NCBI GenBank assembly: GCA_019055375.1 | Contig: JAHQIW010000268.1 | Span: 22,133 to 86,132 of the forward strand | Direction: 5' to 3' | Origin: Parelaphostrongylus tenuis | Lineage: Eukaryota > Nematoda > Chromadorea > Rhabditida > Metastrongylidae | DNA length: 64,000 nucleotides | Shown here: in pieces, positions 23,900-34,668 of the stretch | How positions within the stretch are numbered: the stretch's first letter is position 1 | Layout: each line of letters begins with the position of its first letter | Notes under the pieces: model-generated | What the model was told of the DNA's origin: nothing | Seen by the model: only the letters and a program-made list of their open reading frames with translations | Databases searched by the model: none | Made by a program: the position numbers and the translations under genes

Positions 23900-24700
23900 G
23901 CCCATATGCGAGAAAATCAAAATTCTTTTAGGCAAGGCATGCAACGAAATGAATGGAATACAAGAATACAGGATCTCTCAGCGTATATGCGAATTTAGTT
24001 CATGCCAAAGAATTCTCAGCATGTTTTGATGTCTGCACATCATCCATACGACGAATGCGAGTCATGGTGGTGACTGGAAATGGACTCAATGTCATATACC
24101 AGATAAACTACCAGTTCGTGAATCAGTTGATGAAAGGTCTTTTATGTGTTTCAATGTAGAATGGTTCTTCTAGCAAAGAACACCCATTGCCATATCTGGT
24201 TATACAAGTGTCAAAAACTATATCAAAGAGATTTTAAGATCCAAATTCAACCAATGAAAGCATTGAAGCAATATGTTAGTACTATAAGAGTATCGTGTGC
24301 ATTCTGTTGAAGATTACAGAGGTGGATGAATGTGCATGTGATCGACAAATGTAACTGATCTGGTACCAACACTTCAATCAAAACAGTATAAACAGAAGGC
24401 CTACCAAACTCAATTTGCTCGTAAAGATCAGGACTATGCTTCTATTATATAGCAGTTCTAACCGCGACACTACGTCTTTTTTGATTGAGGATAGCCAACA
24501 GTGGTTGATTGAAATATAAAGAAAACGCAAAATGTTAGGCTACCGACGATTTTAGCACAATAAAACGAAAAGATAAGAAAATGATTTAGGTAGCACTCAT
24601 AACTACAGTTTCCCTCGATAAACGCGGCCCCGTTATTATGGGTTTTCATGCTTTTACTAAGGATGACATTGAATGTCAACAAAAAAAATTTAGAGCTGGC
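23900..24700. repeat. Dispersed repeat, partner of 29940-30450
   Basis: Shares GTACGTGATCGACAAATGTA-like and CAACAGTGGTT-AT-TGAAATAT segments, and the CAC-GTAAAACGAAAAG end, with 29940-30450. A further part (CTTCTGTACT-CTGGAT) recurs at 22500-22640. No coding potential recognised. Confidence 0.5.
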
Positions 24701-24879
24701 AACAGTGTGGGTGCTTCGGTTACCAAATTGAAGCGGGATACTGTACCTTTTACCAAAAATCCGAACCTGAAATCCTCTAAAAACTGAAGTTTCCTATTTT
24801 TTTAACGCCACAAAAACCATCCAAATTTTCTGTCGGCAGTTTCTCGACTATCCACTTAAATTCTAGAGTCTGAAAAAAT

Positions 24880-25370
24880 TGTCCTCAAAAGCATAAACGT
24901 AAAGATTACAGGCAAAGAAAAACTAGCCGAAGAAGATGTTCATCTTTTTGAAGAGCAAAAATTGGTGCATCTGGAGTTGTGATGAAACAGAGCTAGCTGA
25001 GAATTTGATGTTCCATATAGGTTCGCGCGGCATACGCCGAATAAATTTAGGCCATTTCCAAACAACGCATACAGTAACTTTTGTAATGAGATGTGCTGAA
25101 TAAATTTCGGACATTTGTTGCGAACGATATCTGAACTCTAAAATCCATAACGCAAAGCTGAAACAAAGCATTTGGAAGAGCTTAACTTTTTCAGAAATAA
25201 TCTAATGATCGATATGACGGAAACTACACACACTGGACACCGTATCACAGCTCTGAGTGTCACATATGGATAAATGCATGAACAAGCGTTTCCTGCACCA
25301 CAGATATTCATTGCTGAAGATTCAATCACAGAAGGCAAGATAGAAACGTTCAGGCTCAAATGACCTCTTT
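24880..25370. repeat. Dispersed repeat, partner of 58650-59050
   Basis: Shared segments include CGCCGAATAAATTT / ACCGAATAATTTTT, GCGATATCT-AA-TCT and CATAACRCAAARCTGAA. Noncoding. Confidence 0.45.
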
Positions 25371-27290
25371 GAAAAGCGGCATAGATTTCACTCTATTCAG
25401 AATTTTGACTGAGTACATATCTTTTTGAATTTTCACAGGGCTCAACACCACAATTTAGCGTGAGGATCAGATCACTTTCTGATTCAATTTGTTTTCTCGC
25501 ATTCATTCTCCAAAAAGTCTTCAGTGTGTTGTACCTACTGCTACTCGAACATTTTCGTTTTCTCCAATAATATTGAAGAACGTTAGTTGAGACAACTCAG
25601 CTTGTAATTTTGGAGGTAGTCAAGCCGCGGTGTTCCATAAGCCGTTGTATGGACGACTGCAACAATGTCGAAGAAATGGGTCAGGCCTGTACCTACCTTG
25701 GTTTATGATGGCTTACATCGCTAACCACTCGACCATTGCACATCCCTTTCGTTGCCTTTCAATATGTCAAATCACTATTTACCTATCTTAGTACGTGTCT
25801 GTGTCTACGCCGAAAACACGAGGGACTTAGTTCATGAAGTCAGCCACCACTTTTCCAAAGTTTTGAAACTATTTTAGCTATGAATCTCAATGCTGAGTAT
25901 CTTATAAATTCTATGGCTACACTTTGCTGCTTTACTCCTTCTTCGCCTATTTTTGCTCGTCATTTCGAGAAAAAAATTTAGGAGTAATACGTACGCGATG
26001 ACATCACCTCTATCGGCGTCATACAAAGCAATGATCATGATTACTTCGGAATGCTAATCAGCATCGCTAATAGTAGAGCTGTTTCCATTTGTAACGACAA
26101 GAAAAATTGAAAAGCCATTGAAAAGCCATTGAATTTTTCCAGAAGAAAAACCGTTTTGAATCTGTCACGATTCTGACTTTTCAAAGCCCTTGGCACATGT
26201 TCATGCCACCTTTTCACTTTCAAGTTATGCTAATGTCCACAGATTAATCATGGTCAGTTGTTCACAATGCTAGGTAGCACACCTTCAAGTGACCTATAGG
26301 GTATTTAAACGCCGTCCAGAAGCTACTATGCGTTTACCTAAGAAGTAGATGTATTCAAGAAATGTATTCCATATTTGTGCTGTACCACTTTGGCATGAAC
26401 CACCTCCTGCATGGGTTAAATTGACCAAAGCCTGCAATTAAGAAGGTTAAAATACATAGAATAAGGTTCTCGATCAAAAAGCTTTTTATGTCCTTGCAGA
26501 AGATAGTGGGACGCTTTCTGTGAGAGTTCAACTCTGATTTCAGCTCTCAGCGTGTCACCAAAGAAGTGTGGTGTAAAGTTGAATAATTGCTCATGATTAT
26601 AGTTGTTATGTAGAATTAATTGCTTATACAAATTCTATAAGCGCAACCGAATGTAGTAATGAAGATTGCCAAGCCGTTTCGTCTTAAAAAACGCCAACTC
26701 TCACTCTGTCAGTAACAGCGTGAAAGAATTTTTTCTCAGGAAATGCGACAGTAGAGTCGGTAGCGTTGCTTTTTTCATCTAAAAGAGTTTGACCATGAAC
26801 ATCAATTTACTTGAACAGTTCCAACTAGGATCGTACGCTTGAGGCTAAAAGAATGTGGTTCCATGCCAGCTTTGACTGTTTTTGTTGTTTACATACCAAC
26901 ATCAAGCAATGATAAAGGCGCATTCTAAAAGTTCTGTGGATTTGGAAGAGTTTCTCATAGGAAACGTGTTTTCCCCATATGTCACAAAAGAATTTGATGC
27001 AAATTTGATGCAAACGATAGCCTTGGAAAACGCTCGAAGAACATCACATTGAGATCAACGATTTACAAAGGAATAAATAGGGTAAGGCTGTCCGAATTTA
27101 TCAGGACACTGAAAAAATCTATGGCATCTCAAAATCTTGGAGGACTCTTTTTGAACAGTGGACTCGGGAGTCTTTAGGTTGGAATGATAATAAAAAATTT
27201 GAATACTTCATAGAAGTCACATGTTTGCCTGATCGAGGTCGTTATTGCCTCATAAGTCGGCACTAAATCAAGCCATTGCCTCTGCAGCGC
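25371..27290. other. Intergenic stretch, nothing recognised
   Basis: AT-rich; scattered short frames without motifs. No exon of the gene family and no clear transposon found. Confidence 0.4.
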
Positions 27291-27299
27291 AGTCATTCT

Positions 27300-27850
27300 A
27301 TTTTAAAAAAAAGAAGAGAAGACAGCTAAGTCCAAAAAGTTTTTTGAAGCTATCGTGAGCTGGAATTAAAACAAATCGTTACTTAGCTCCGAGAAAATGC
27401 CATTATTAACAAAACCGCCAAAAAATACGGCCGGCTTACCCGCATTTCAAGGTTAACGCTATGGAAATTGAGGTCTGAATTTTGAAAAAAAAAACGATGG
27501 CACTCAAGATGCCCTAAGAAAACAGTCACTGCTTTCAAATAAACAATGGAGAAAATCATCAGTTATTGCTACTCGGATCTCTGCAATGGTCAAATTATCC
27601 TATCCTCATACGAAAAAAGAATGGATTTGTCTTCCTTCCGCTTCTTCCTTGTGAAATCTGACACAAACTTTTATGGGTGGAAATTCGAGTGGCAATGATA
27701 TCGGATAGGATAGACCCAAAAAACATGAAGATTTCTCCCCAGATTCTATCATCATACTGGATCAGTTATTCCACACATTGTCTGGAATGATCTTGATCTC
27801 CACTCCCAATCTATACAAAAAACAGCTTACCTCTCTGCTTCTTTCTAACT
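27300..27850 (+). mobile_element. RTE linker relic
   Basis: Plus strand resembles the RTE segment between endonuclease and RT (AATGGAGAAAATCATCAGTTATTGCTACTCGGATCT, read in parts as MEKII, YxxDL). It pairs with the opposite-strand relic at 28680-29200. Confidence 0.45.
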
Positions 27851-28239
27851 ATGAAATTTCTTATTGTGTTACACTGTCTCATAAAAACGGGGTTCTCTCT
27901 AAAAGGGCATAATTTCGTTTCTGCCCTATTCGGTGCTTGAGATGCGAGTCAGTCCAACTAAAAATGAACGACATCGGCTGTCCTTTGACTCTGCAACATC
28001 GCAACTATTTTCAACAGAAAGATTACCTTTATACTTGTTATGTCCTCTGCCCATACATAACGGTGGAGAAAATTCAGAGGAAGACTTTTTTTACTATCAA
28101 CTTTAGTTGATCGTCCGCATTTTCCTTACATTCCACATCGAAACCATCCACCTAAACAAAACAGGTATTCTAGATATGCTATTAAAAGAAACAGAACTAC
28201 TATGAATCCTCCCCTCCCGTAATCTTTCAACTTTTCTTG

Positions 28240-29200
28240 CCAATCTTAATACAAACAGATCACCTGCATCACCTGATGTCTGGTGGTAATGTAGCGAGTC
28301 GAGAGGGTATCAATAGAGTTTCCACTTTTTACTCAATAGGTCAACGACAAGTCCAGTTCGTACTGCTTGTCATGCAATATGTTAAACATCATATCCTTCA
28401 TGTAGATTTCTTGCTCAAAAGTCAGACATCGCAACATCGGACTAGTGATTTTCCTGTTGCGCGGTTGATCTTCCAAAAAGTCCAGTTGGTAGCGGCTAAT
28501 GTCTATAATCTGCTCATTAAACTTACCGTGTGTCTGAACATTTGATTTTCCAACAGCCTAAGCATGCGATCGATGTCTTCCATTTCTGATAGCTGAAGTA
28601 GGCCGAAATTTCATTTCGTCCTTTTATTCGAGAAATGAAACATACTCAAAATCTACTTTTTGATTCTGTACTCAATAACGCCTTATCGATCGGTGGTACG
28701 AGGCTCTTCAAATGTGGGGGTTGTACCCTGTAACATAGAGTTGTTCATGTCAGATTTTGAAAGGAAAAACCGGAGGTACAACAAGTCCATTTTTTTATAT
28801 GACGGGAAGAGGGCTTGGCTGTCGAAGATATCCATGTTGTAATCGCATATGATTTTCTCCACTGCCATTTTGGAAGCAGTAATTGCTCCGTCTTGGTTCA
28901 AAAAGAAATATTGATGATTTGCATCCAGAGAATCTTTGGTGGGGGTTGCGAATGCTCTTTATAGCCTCTGTTCATCGGCTTTAGTTGCTTCACTTTCTTT
29001 TTAGGATCTTTTTGCCGCTTCTTTGCAGTGTTTCGCATGTTCGGACCAGAGCTGGTGTTTGAAGCATGCGCAGTTCCGCTTTACCATATCAGCTCAAGCG
29101 TTTCTAGAAATAAAGTTTCTCGACAACTCTTAAACTCTCAGCTTTCATAGCGCCAGCATGGGAATAATGGCTGAGCAGGTCGTGTTCTTTGTCCACATTG
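28240..29200 (-). mobile_element. RTE relic with internal deletion
   Basis: 28240-28520 matches the RTE C-terminal and 3' region (compare 2160-2470 and 56650-56990). 28680-29200 matches the linker (DGAITASKMAVEKII). The RT domain between them is absent. Confidence 0.6.
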
Positions 29201-29520
29201 CTGATGCATGCGGTACGCTGCTTAGAAAAGCTCTGCGTTGCGCACTAAAACGTTCTAACCTAACTCTCAGTGTGGGGAAAGGGAACCCACTGAGATTAGC
29301 AAAAGACGAGATTGGGTAACTGACCGACTGACGAGATCGTAAGATCAAAACACTGTATCGGGCTCTATAAGTCAGCCTTCTTTGATAGACCACTGAATGC
29401 GTGGCTCAAAAATACTTACCAGGCATATTGAAATTTGAGCTGTGGTCCTAAGAAAACACTCGAAATGAATTATATGACTTTTGCTTCAAAAGTTTTCGAG
29501 ACCTCTCTCAAAACAATAGA
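29140..29520 (+). repeat. Ribozyme-bearing repeat unit with tandem junction
   Basis: Contains the hammerhead at 29322 and the downstream junction GTGGCTCAAAAATACTTACC / AGGCATATTGAAATTTGAGC. The same unit occurs at 39.2-39.66 kb, 60.65-61.18 kb and the window end. Confidence 0.6.
29322..29363 (+). ncRNA. Hammerhead ribozyme-like motif, dimer type
   Basis: GACCGA/UCGGGC stem I (one mismatch), CUGACGA, stem II GAUC-GUAA-GAUC with a GNRA loop, AAAA in place of GAAA, shortened CACUG, UA. Probably inactive. It is followed head to tail by the start of another unit (GGCATATTGAAATTTGAGCT at about 29420). Confidence 0.6.
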
Positions 29521-29649
29521 ATCTGATAACATATTTTGACCCTTCCATGAGATCTGTTATTGGAACTTATACAGTGAAAGTGTAAACATTCAACCGTTGC
29601 TTCCTCTATAAAGGGATTCTCACCGTGGAATTGGCTGAACCGAAAGGCA

Positions 29650-29862
29650 CCGCGCAACTGACGAGGCTGTTATACTTATACCCAACATGTGGAGTACTGT
29701 GCAAAAGCGCTTGCGTCAGCCGGGAATTCAAACCCAGATTTCACTCTCTTTCAGTACTCCACATATTAGGTATAAGTATAACATCATACCACTGCAAGTG
29801 GCAGTCAAAATAGAAAGAATTTAGACTGACGAGGCTGTAATGCCGAAACACGTATCTTGTAC
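29650..29862 (+). ncRNA. Hammerhead-like motif split by a SINE
   Basis: ACTGACGAGGCTGT occurs at both edges of an insertion and continues on the right as AAUGCC-GAAA-CACGUAUC. Without the insert, the core CUGACGA, stem II GGC/GCC and GAAA are all present; stem III is two bases short. Confidence 0.55.
29668..29828 (-). mobile_element. SINE4-like insertion with 14-base target duplication
   Basis: Flanked by direct copies of ACTGACGAGGCTGT. It holds a box B-like GGGTTTGAATTCC (minus strand) and inverted flanking arms (AACATGTGGAGTACTG / CAGTACTCCACATATT). A related piece lies at 62450-62530. Confidence 0.65.
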
Positions 29863-29939
29863 TATGTAAGCGGCATAGCAGACGTCATGAGGCCCAGAAT
29901 ATATTATCGGATTATATTTGATATGAAGTGTCACGCAAA

Positions 29940-30450
29940 TTTCAAAAATCTCTGGCATTAGGCTTCTGTACTACTGGATATCCTCGCAAGAATTGCGATG
30001 TATAGATCGCTCCTTCTTATTAAGTGAGCTCGTGCAAGAAAGCTTGACTTCTTGCTGCGCTATTGTGAATTATTCCACTGGGAAGCAAGTTTTTCACTTG
30101 TTCAATTCTACTCCAAAGAAAGTTATAGAGGTGGATAAATATGTACGTGATCGACAAATGTAGTTGATGTGTATCAACTCTTCAATCAAAATCGAATGTA
30201 GAGAAAAACTGCCAAATCCAACTTAATCAACGAACATAGGGCCATGCTTCTATAACAACGTAGTTCTAAGCATACACTAAATCTTATTTCTTTGATTCAG
30301 CAGGACAGTCAACAGTGGTTAATTTGAAATATGCGCACGAGGAAAAATGTTAGACTACCGGCGATTCAACACAGTAAAACGAAAAGGTAAGAAATTAATT
30401 GAAGCCTGAACCTTGATATTCATCGAGCCAGGAGAAAGACAATTTTTAAC
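29940..30450. repeat. Dispersed repeat, partner of 23900-24700
   Basis: See 23900-24700. Segment order is conserved over about 500 bases. Confidence 0.5.
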
Positions 30451-31160
30451 AAACTTAACGCTGTTTATGAGTCTGTCTTCCACCAAGTCGTTCAAGTGGA
30501 GATCAACATCGCAGAAATCACATGTAATGTGATTGCACCTTTCACATAACAGTCTTGTAGTACGTTATGTCATTACATTTGTAGTATAGAGGCATTCCAC
30601 CCGTCGGTTCAAATTTGTACTGACGGAGATGTCCAAATGCTTTGAAAATCCTGCTCTTTGAGATATTATTTTCCTGTGCAAGGATCGTGACACCTACTTC
30701 AGAATTTCGGCCATTTGTGCCTCAGTGTTTTATGCAAACATAGAAGGGTGTGTGCCTTAGCATTACAATTGTCGGCCATGTTCTTCTATGCGAATGCAAA
30801 GTGGCTTACCCGTTCTTACTCGTTTTTCTGTGTACTTACCGTCGCTTTCTTTACACACAATGTAAGCTATGCTCTTACTCATGCAATCACCACTTCACCG
30901 TTGCAACATATTATTCATTTTTGCCTTGCACAAAAGTGATCACATAAACCTGCAGATAAGCTGGCGCTTCAGAGTATTCTACTGTATTTCGTCATTGATA
31001 TCGCTGTTAATCGCTTATATGCTAGCCTTTACATAATGCAAGAGTGCACAAAGAGCTGTAACTACAGTATTCATGTTAGCTCAACACGGGTGTAGTTTAC
31101 TCAATCTTTTGTAAAGCGTGTGGCAGCAGGTAATTTTGAGAAAGCATTTTAGCACTTTAT
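30451..31160. other. Intergenic stretch, nothing recognised
   Basis: Open frames on the plus strand near 30715-30947 are Cys- and Phe-rich by composition only. No repeat partner was noted in this window. Confidence 0.4.
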
Positions 31161-31169
31161 TTGATTTGT

Positions 31170-31400
31170 CATCACGCTGTTTTTTTTTCACGATGCGGAT
31201 ATCAGCACTTCTAGCATTCAATTCACTTTTCTCTTCATCTTGAGCCCGTAGAGTACTGGTTAAGCTGGTCTTCTTGTAATCTCGAGAATAGCTATACTGT
31301 CGCGTTCCATAAGGCGCTATTGTTAACTGCTGAAGAGAAGTGGGGAGGGGAGGGGTGGAGCGTCGGCTCCGCGCCTCCCACTTCTGAGAAACGGATAGGT
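31170..31400 (-). mobile_element. SINE2 copy, 5' truncated
   Basis: Body sequence CTAGCATTCAATTCACTTTT-CTTC and CGTTCCATAAGGCGC matches other SINE2 copies; the tRNA-like head is eroded. Confidence 0.6.
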
Positions 31401-31719
31401 TATTCAGTGTCAGTGCGAAAGCACCTATGCGGCAAACTTGGGTCAACATCAAGTCCCCATTAACCTCGCAGAGGGCACTGACGCACAACGGGTCAACTTT
31501 GAAGCAGAAATCACCATTTTCGCTTAGAAAACCTAAAACGGCGCATTAACAATTGTAAGCGTTCTGAATTCACTCTACCAACCTAAATCTGAACCGCAGA
31601 AAGGAATACATCGTAATCACGGGTTATATGACGTAGTATACAAAACTGCATTATATAGGTACGTCTGCAGTCTATGTAATTTTCGCATAGTTGGTCTGCA
31701 CTTGAGCAAATGAGTGAGA

Positions 31720-31800
31720 CGCCGATAAAAAAGGTTGAGCATGTTGAAAAGTTGTTTTGGGCTTGATGCGATTGAAATCCTAGTTTGGTGATTCATTTCT
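31720..31800 (+). mobile_element. PLE 3' fragment
   Basis: GAGCATGTTGAAAAGTTG-TTTGGGCTTGATGCGATTGAAATC matches PLE 3' sequence at 200-240 and 50000-50040. Confidence 0.55.
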
Positions 31801-31829
31801 ATTGGTGTACTGGGAATCAGCCGTACGCT

Positions 31830-33900
31830 GAAAACAAGTCATGTCATCGATCGGAAAGAAATTGTTAAACCGTTCACTGCGAAGATATTCTAATCGAAAT
31901 CCTGTTCAATCATGACTGGCAGATGGCGGAAAATCCGGCCGGAGACTACGACTGTTTGTTAGAGGACTGAAAAGTTATGTCGAGTCGGCTAAAAAATACT
32001 CTAACAAGGAATTCAGACCGCATCTCCGCTACCAATAAGAGGTTGCTCGAAAGAGGAGAAAATTAAGGCTTGATCCTAATGCAATGCACTTAGCTCGGGT
32101 GATAATAAACTCTAGTTGCAGAAAAGCTCTGCGGGAGAATCTTCACTGGTACAGGCAGAAGAAACTGTTGGAAGTAGCACAAAAACGATCTAGTCTAAGA
32201 ATGCCGTCTCAACTTGTGCGATTATAGTGTTCCTCTCGCAGCCCTGATGAACGACGATTGTAAGCTAGAACATCCCGCCATGACATGGAATTGTTAGTGG
32301 AAAGATTTTACACAAAGCTTTTCCGTTCCACAGTTCGCGTCCCCGACCCCGTAACCCCCCCCCCCCCCCCAGGATTTTACCCACTGAAGTACGTGTTGCC
32401 ATAAAAGACATGAAGAATAGCACAGCTTCAGGACTTGATAGCATCACCGCCAACTTTCTGAGAGGTACAGGCCAGAACCTACATGTATTACTCGCTACAC
32501 ATATGACATCCTACCTCCAGAAGGAAAAAATTCCAGATCAGTGGAGGACGTCGCGCACAATTATCCTCCCTAAAAGGGGGGGGTAGAAGAGATCTTCGTA
32601 ATGATCGTCCAGTTTGCTTGTTGAGTGTACTCTACGAGCTTTTCACGAAGATTGTACTTCTGTGCATATCAAGAACTTCGGATGAGGCTCAGCCAATTGC
32701 ATAAGTAGAATTCCGTAGAGGATTCTGATGCATGGACCACATCCAAACCGTATCACGGGTCATTGAAGTCTGTCGGGAATAACACGTGCCCTTAATCCTA
32801 ATATTTGTCGACTATGTAAAAGCGTTTGATAGCGTCGCAACGAATGCAGTCTCAACAGCACTCGTCGATCAAGGAGTGGATCCGTCCTGTATAAGAACCT
32901 TGCCAGACTGCTATCGAAAGTGTACCACAAAAATACATTATTTTCATTCACCTCTGACCATACCAATTGGGAAAGGGGCTCGACATGGTGGAACTATATC
33001 GTCAAAGCTGTTCACCGTCGCGTTGTAATGGCCAATGAAGTCACTCTACTGAGACGAGAAAGGCATTCGTGTTGATGGAAAATTCCATAACTTATATCTC
33101 ATCTCCATCTCTCATCTCCATATTACTTCATATCTTCGTTTTCCAAACGGCATCGTCATCTTCTCAGGAAGTACTAATGAAGCAGAGACAATGTTATAGG
33201 AATTAAACGAAACGGGAAAGAAGATCAGTTTACATATTAATAGAATGAAGACCCAGCTCATGAAGAACTCATGGTGCAGTGGTGATCAAATTGAAATGGA
33301 TGATTCTCCGATTGCAGAAACCACCTCGTATGTGTACCTTGGGCGTTCACTGAACATGGAAACAATATGAAGGAGGAACTAGATAGAAGGAGGAGAGCGG
33401 CGTGGGCCGCATTTGGATCTCTCAAAGAAGCCACCGACCAGCTAACGTACCCAAAACTCCGTGCTCACTTTTTCGATTCAACAGTCCTCCCGGCGCTCTG
33501 CTATGCAGCTGAGACGTGGACTGATACTTCGACCAAGTCAAGAGTGCTACGAATAACTCACAGAGTGCTTGAGCGATGTCTTTTCAAATCCAGTCGGCGC
33601 ACACTGGCATCTGCGTCTGGCCGGCTTGCGTAGTTCAGACCTTCGGAGACTACCCATCTCATCTTCGTGGCTAAGAAGTCTATACATCTACAGCGAAACA
33701 CGGATGGATCGGTCATACACTGAGAAGAACAGACGACAGATGGACGAGAAGAACTGTAGAGCGGATTCTACGATAATATACGCGTCCTTGAGGACTACCA
33801 CCTACACGTTGGGGGCGTGTTCATTAAAAGAATGAAGAAACTGTACTCGCAACTCTCATTTTTTTCAGATCACGGTATGACACTCGCAGCAGCTGCCATG
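31830..33900 (+). mobile_element. RTE lineage B element, degenerate
   Basis: Linker near 32040-32220 (KLRLDPNAMHLARVI, CRKALRENLHWYRQKK). RT near 32570-33030 (FVDYVKAFDSVATNAVSTAL, QGVDPSCI, GARHGGTISSKLFTVAL). C-terminal part 33367-33633 (RRRRAAWAAFGSLKEATDQL, LRAHFFDSTVLPALCYAAETW). Several frameshifts and an in-frame run of 16 C at 32355-32370. Distinct from the minus-strand lineage in its linker. No endonuclease domain is visible at this site. Confidence 0.8.
32355..32370. repeat. Poly-C tract in the RTE
   Basis: Sixteen consecutive C in an otherwise AT-rich window; it breaks the reading frame of the linker-RT region. Confidence 0.9.
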
Positions 33901-34450
33901 CTCAAATTAGACCACCGTCATGGACGACTGACGCGCAACAGAGAGACGAATGGAATATGTGCTCGGGTCCACACAAATAGTGAAGGCGGACCGTTCAACT
34001 ATCAAGTACCAAGTAAGTACTGGGGATGTAATGTTGGCTGAGTTGTGGGCAATCTGATCATTCCGGAACTTGAAAAAAGCGAAACCTTCCAAACGTCAGC
34101 TTGTAGAATTTTTTCCCGGCATGCTAAAATCAACGCTCCCGCAAGCACATGCAGCATTTGCAGTTTTCGACAACTCTTTATTCTCTCTACTTTCTTGATT
34201 GCAGGTCGGACCTCTATCGATTTCGGCATGAATAATGTACGTTTGTTTTATTTGTGTGCTTTCAGAAGTTTGTTAAAAGTGGTTCAGATATGAAATCCAA
34301 GATAGTATTCTTACTTTCTGATGCAACATTGCGCAAAGTATTCAGAACGACTCTAAATAGCTGTCATGTTTCAGAAATAGCGCTTGTTATTTAAATGAAA
34401 CAGTCGCTTTATTTTTGTGCTGCTGCTATCATGTAGAATTGCTTCAATGA

Positions 34451-34475
34451 GATGATGATGATGATGATGATGATG
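34451..34475. repeat. (GAT)n microsatellite
   Basis: About eight GAT units, just downstream of gene A. Confidence 0.95.
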
Positions 34476-34563
34476 AGTCGTATGACAAAAACTCACTACA
34501 GTGAACATTTAACTATTTGTTTGATTTGTGACAATCTATTCGATATACATATGTCATAAAACT

Positions 34564-34569
34564 TTTATT
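34564..34569 (-). promoter_or_regulatory. Poly(A) signal of gene A
   Basis: AATAAA on the minus strand, 12 bases after the TGA of exon 11, a usual nematode arrangement. No other canonical signal was noted closer. Confidence 0.6.
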
Positions 34570-34581
34570 ATTTTCCTCTTC

Positions 34582-34668
34582 TCACTTTCGTTTGATGTAT
34601 GGACTGAGAACTTCTAAAGTTGGAGCACCTCTCGCATCCGTCTTACATTTTATGTGATGCCCACTCAC
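34582..34668 (-). CDS. Gene A exon 11: last cysteine, stop codon
   Basis: Phase 0 start after a TTTTCAG acceptor. It encodes VSGHHIKC, the fourth cysteine of module 5, and ends PYIKRK and TGA. Total coding length is exactly divisible by three. Confidence 0.8.
   Translation of the reverse strand: MSGHHIKCKTDARGAPTLEVLSPYIKRK

Noticed and set aside
28237..28545. 102-residue plus-strand frame
   Set aside because: It is the antisense of the RTE C-terminal and 3' region.
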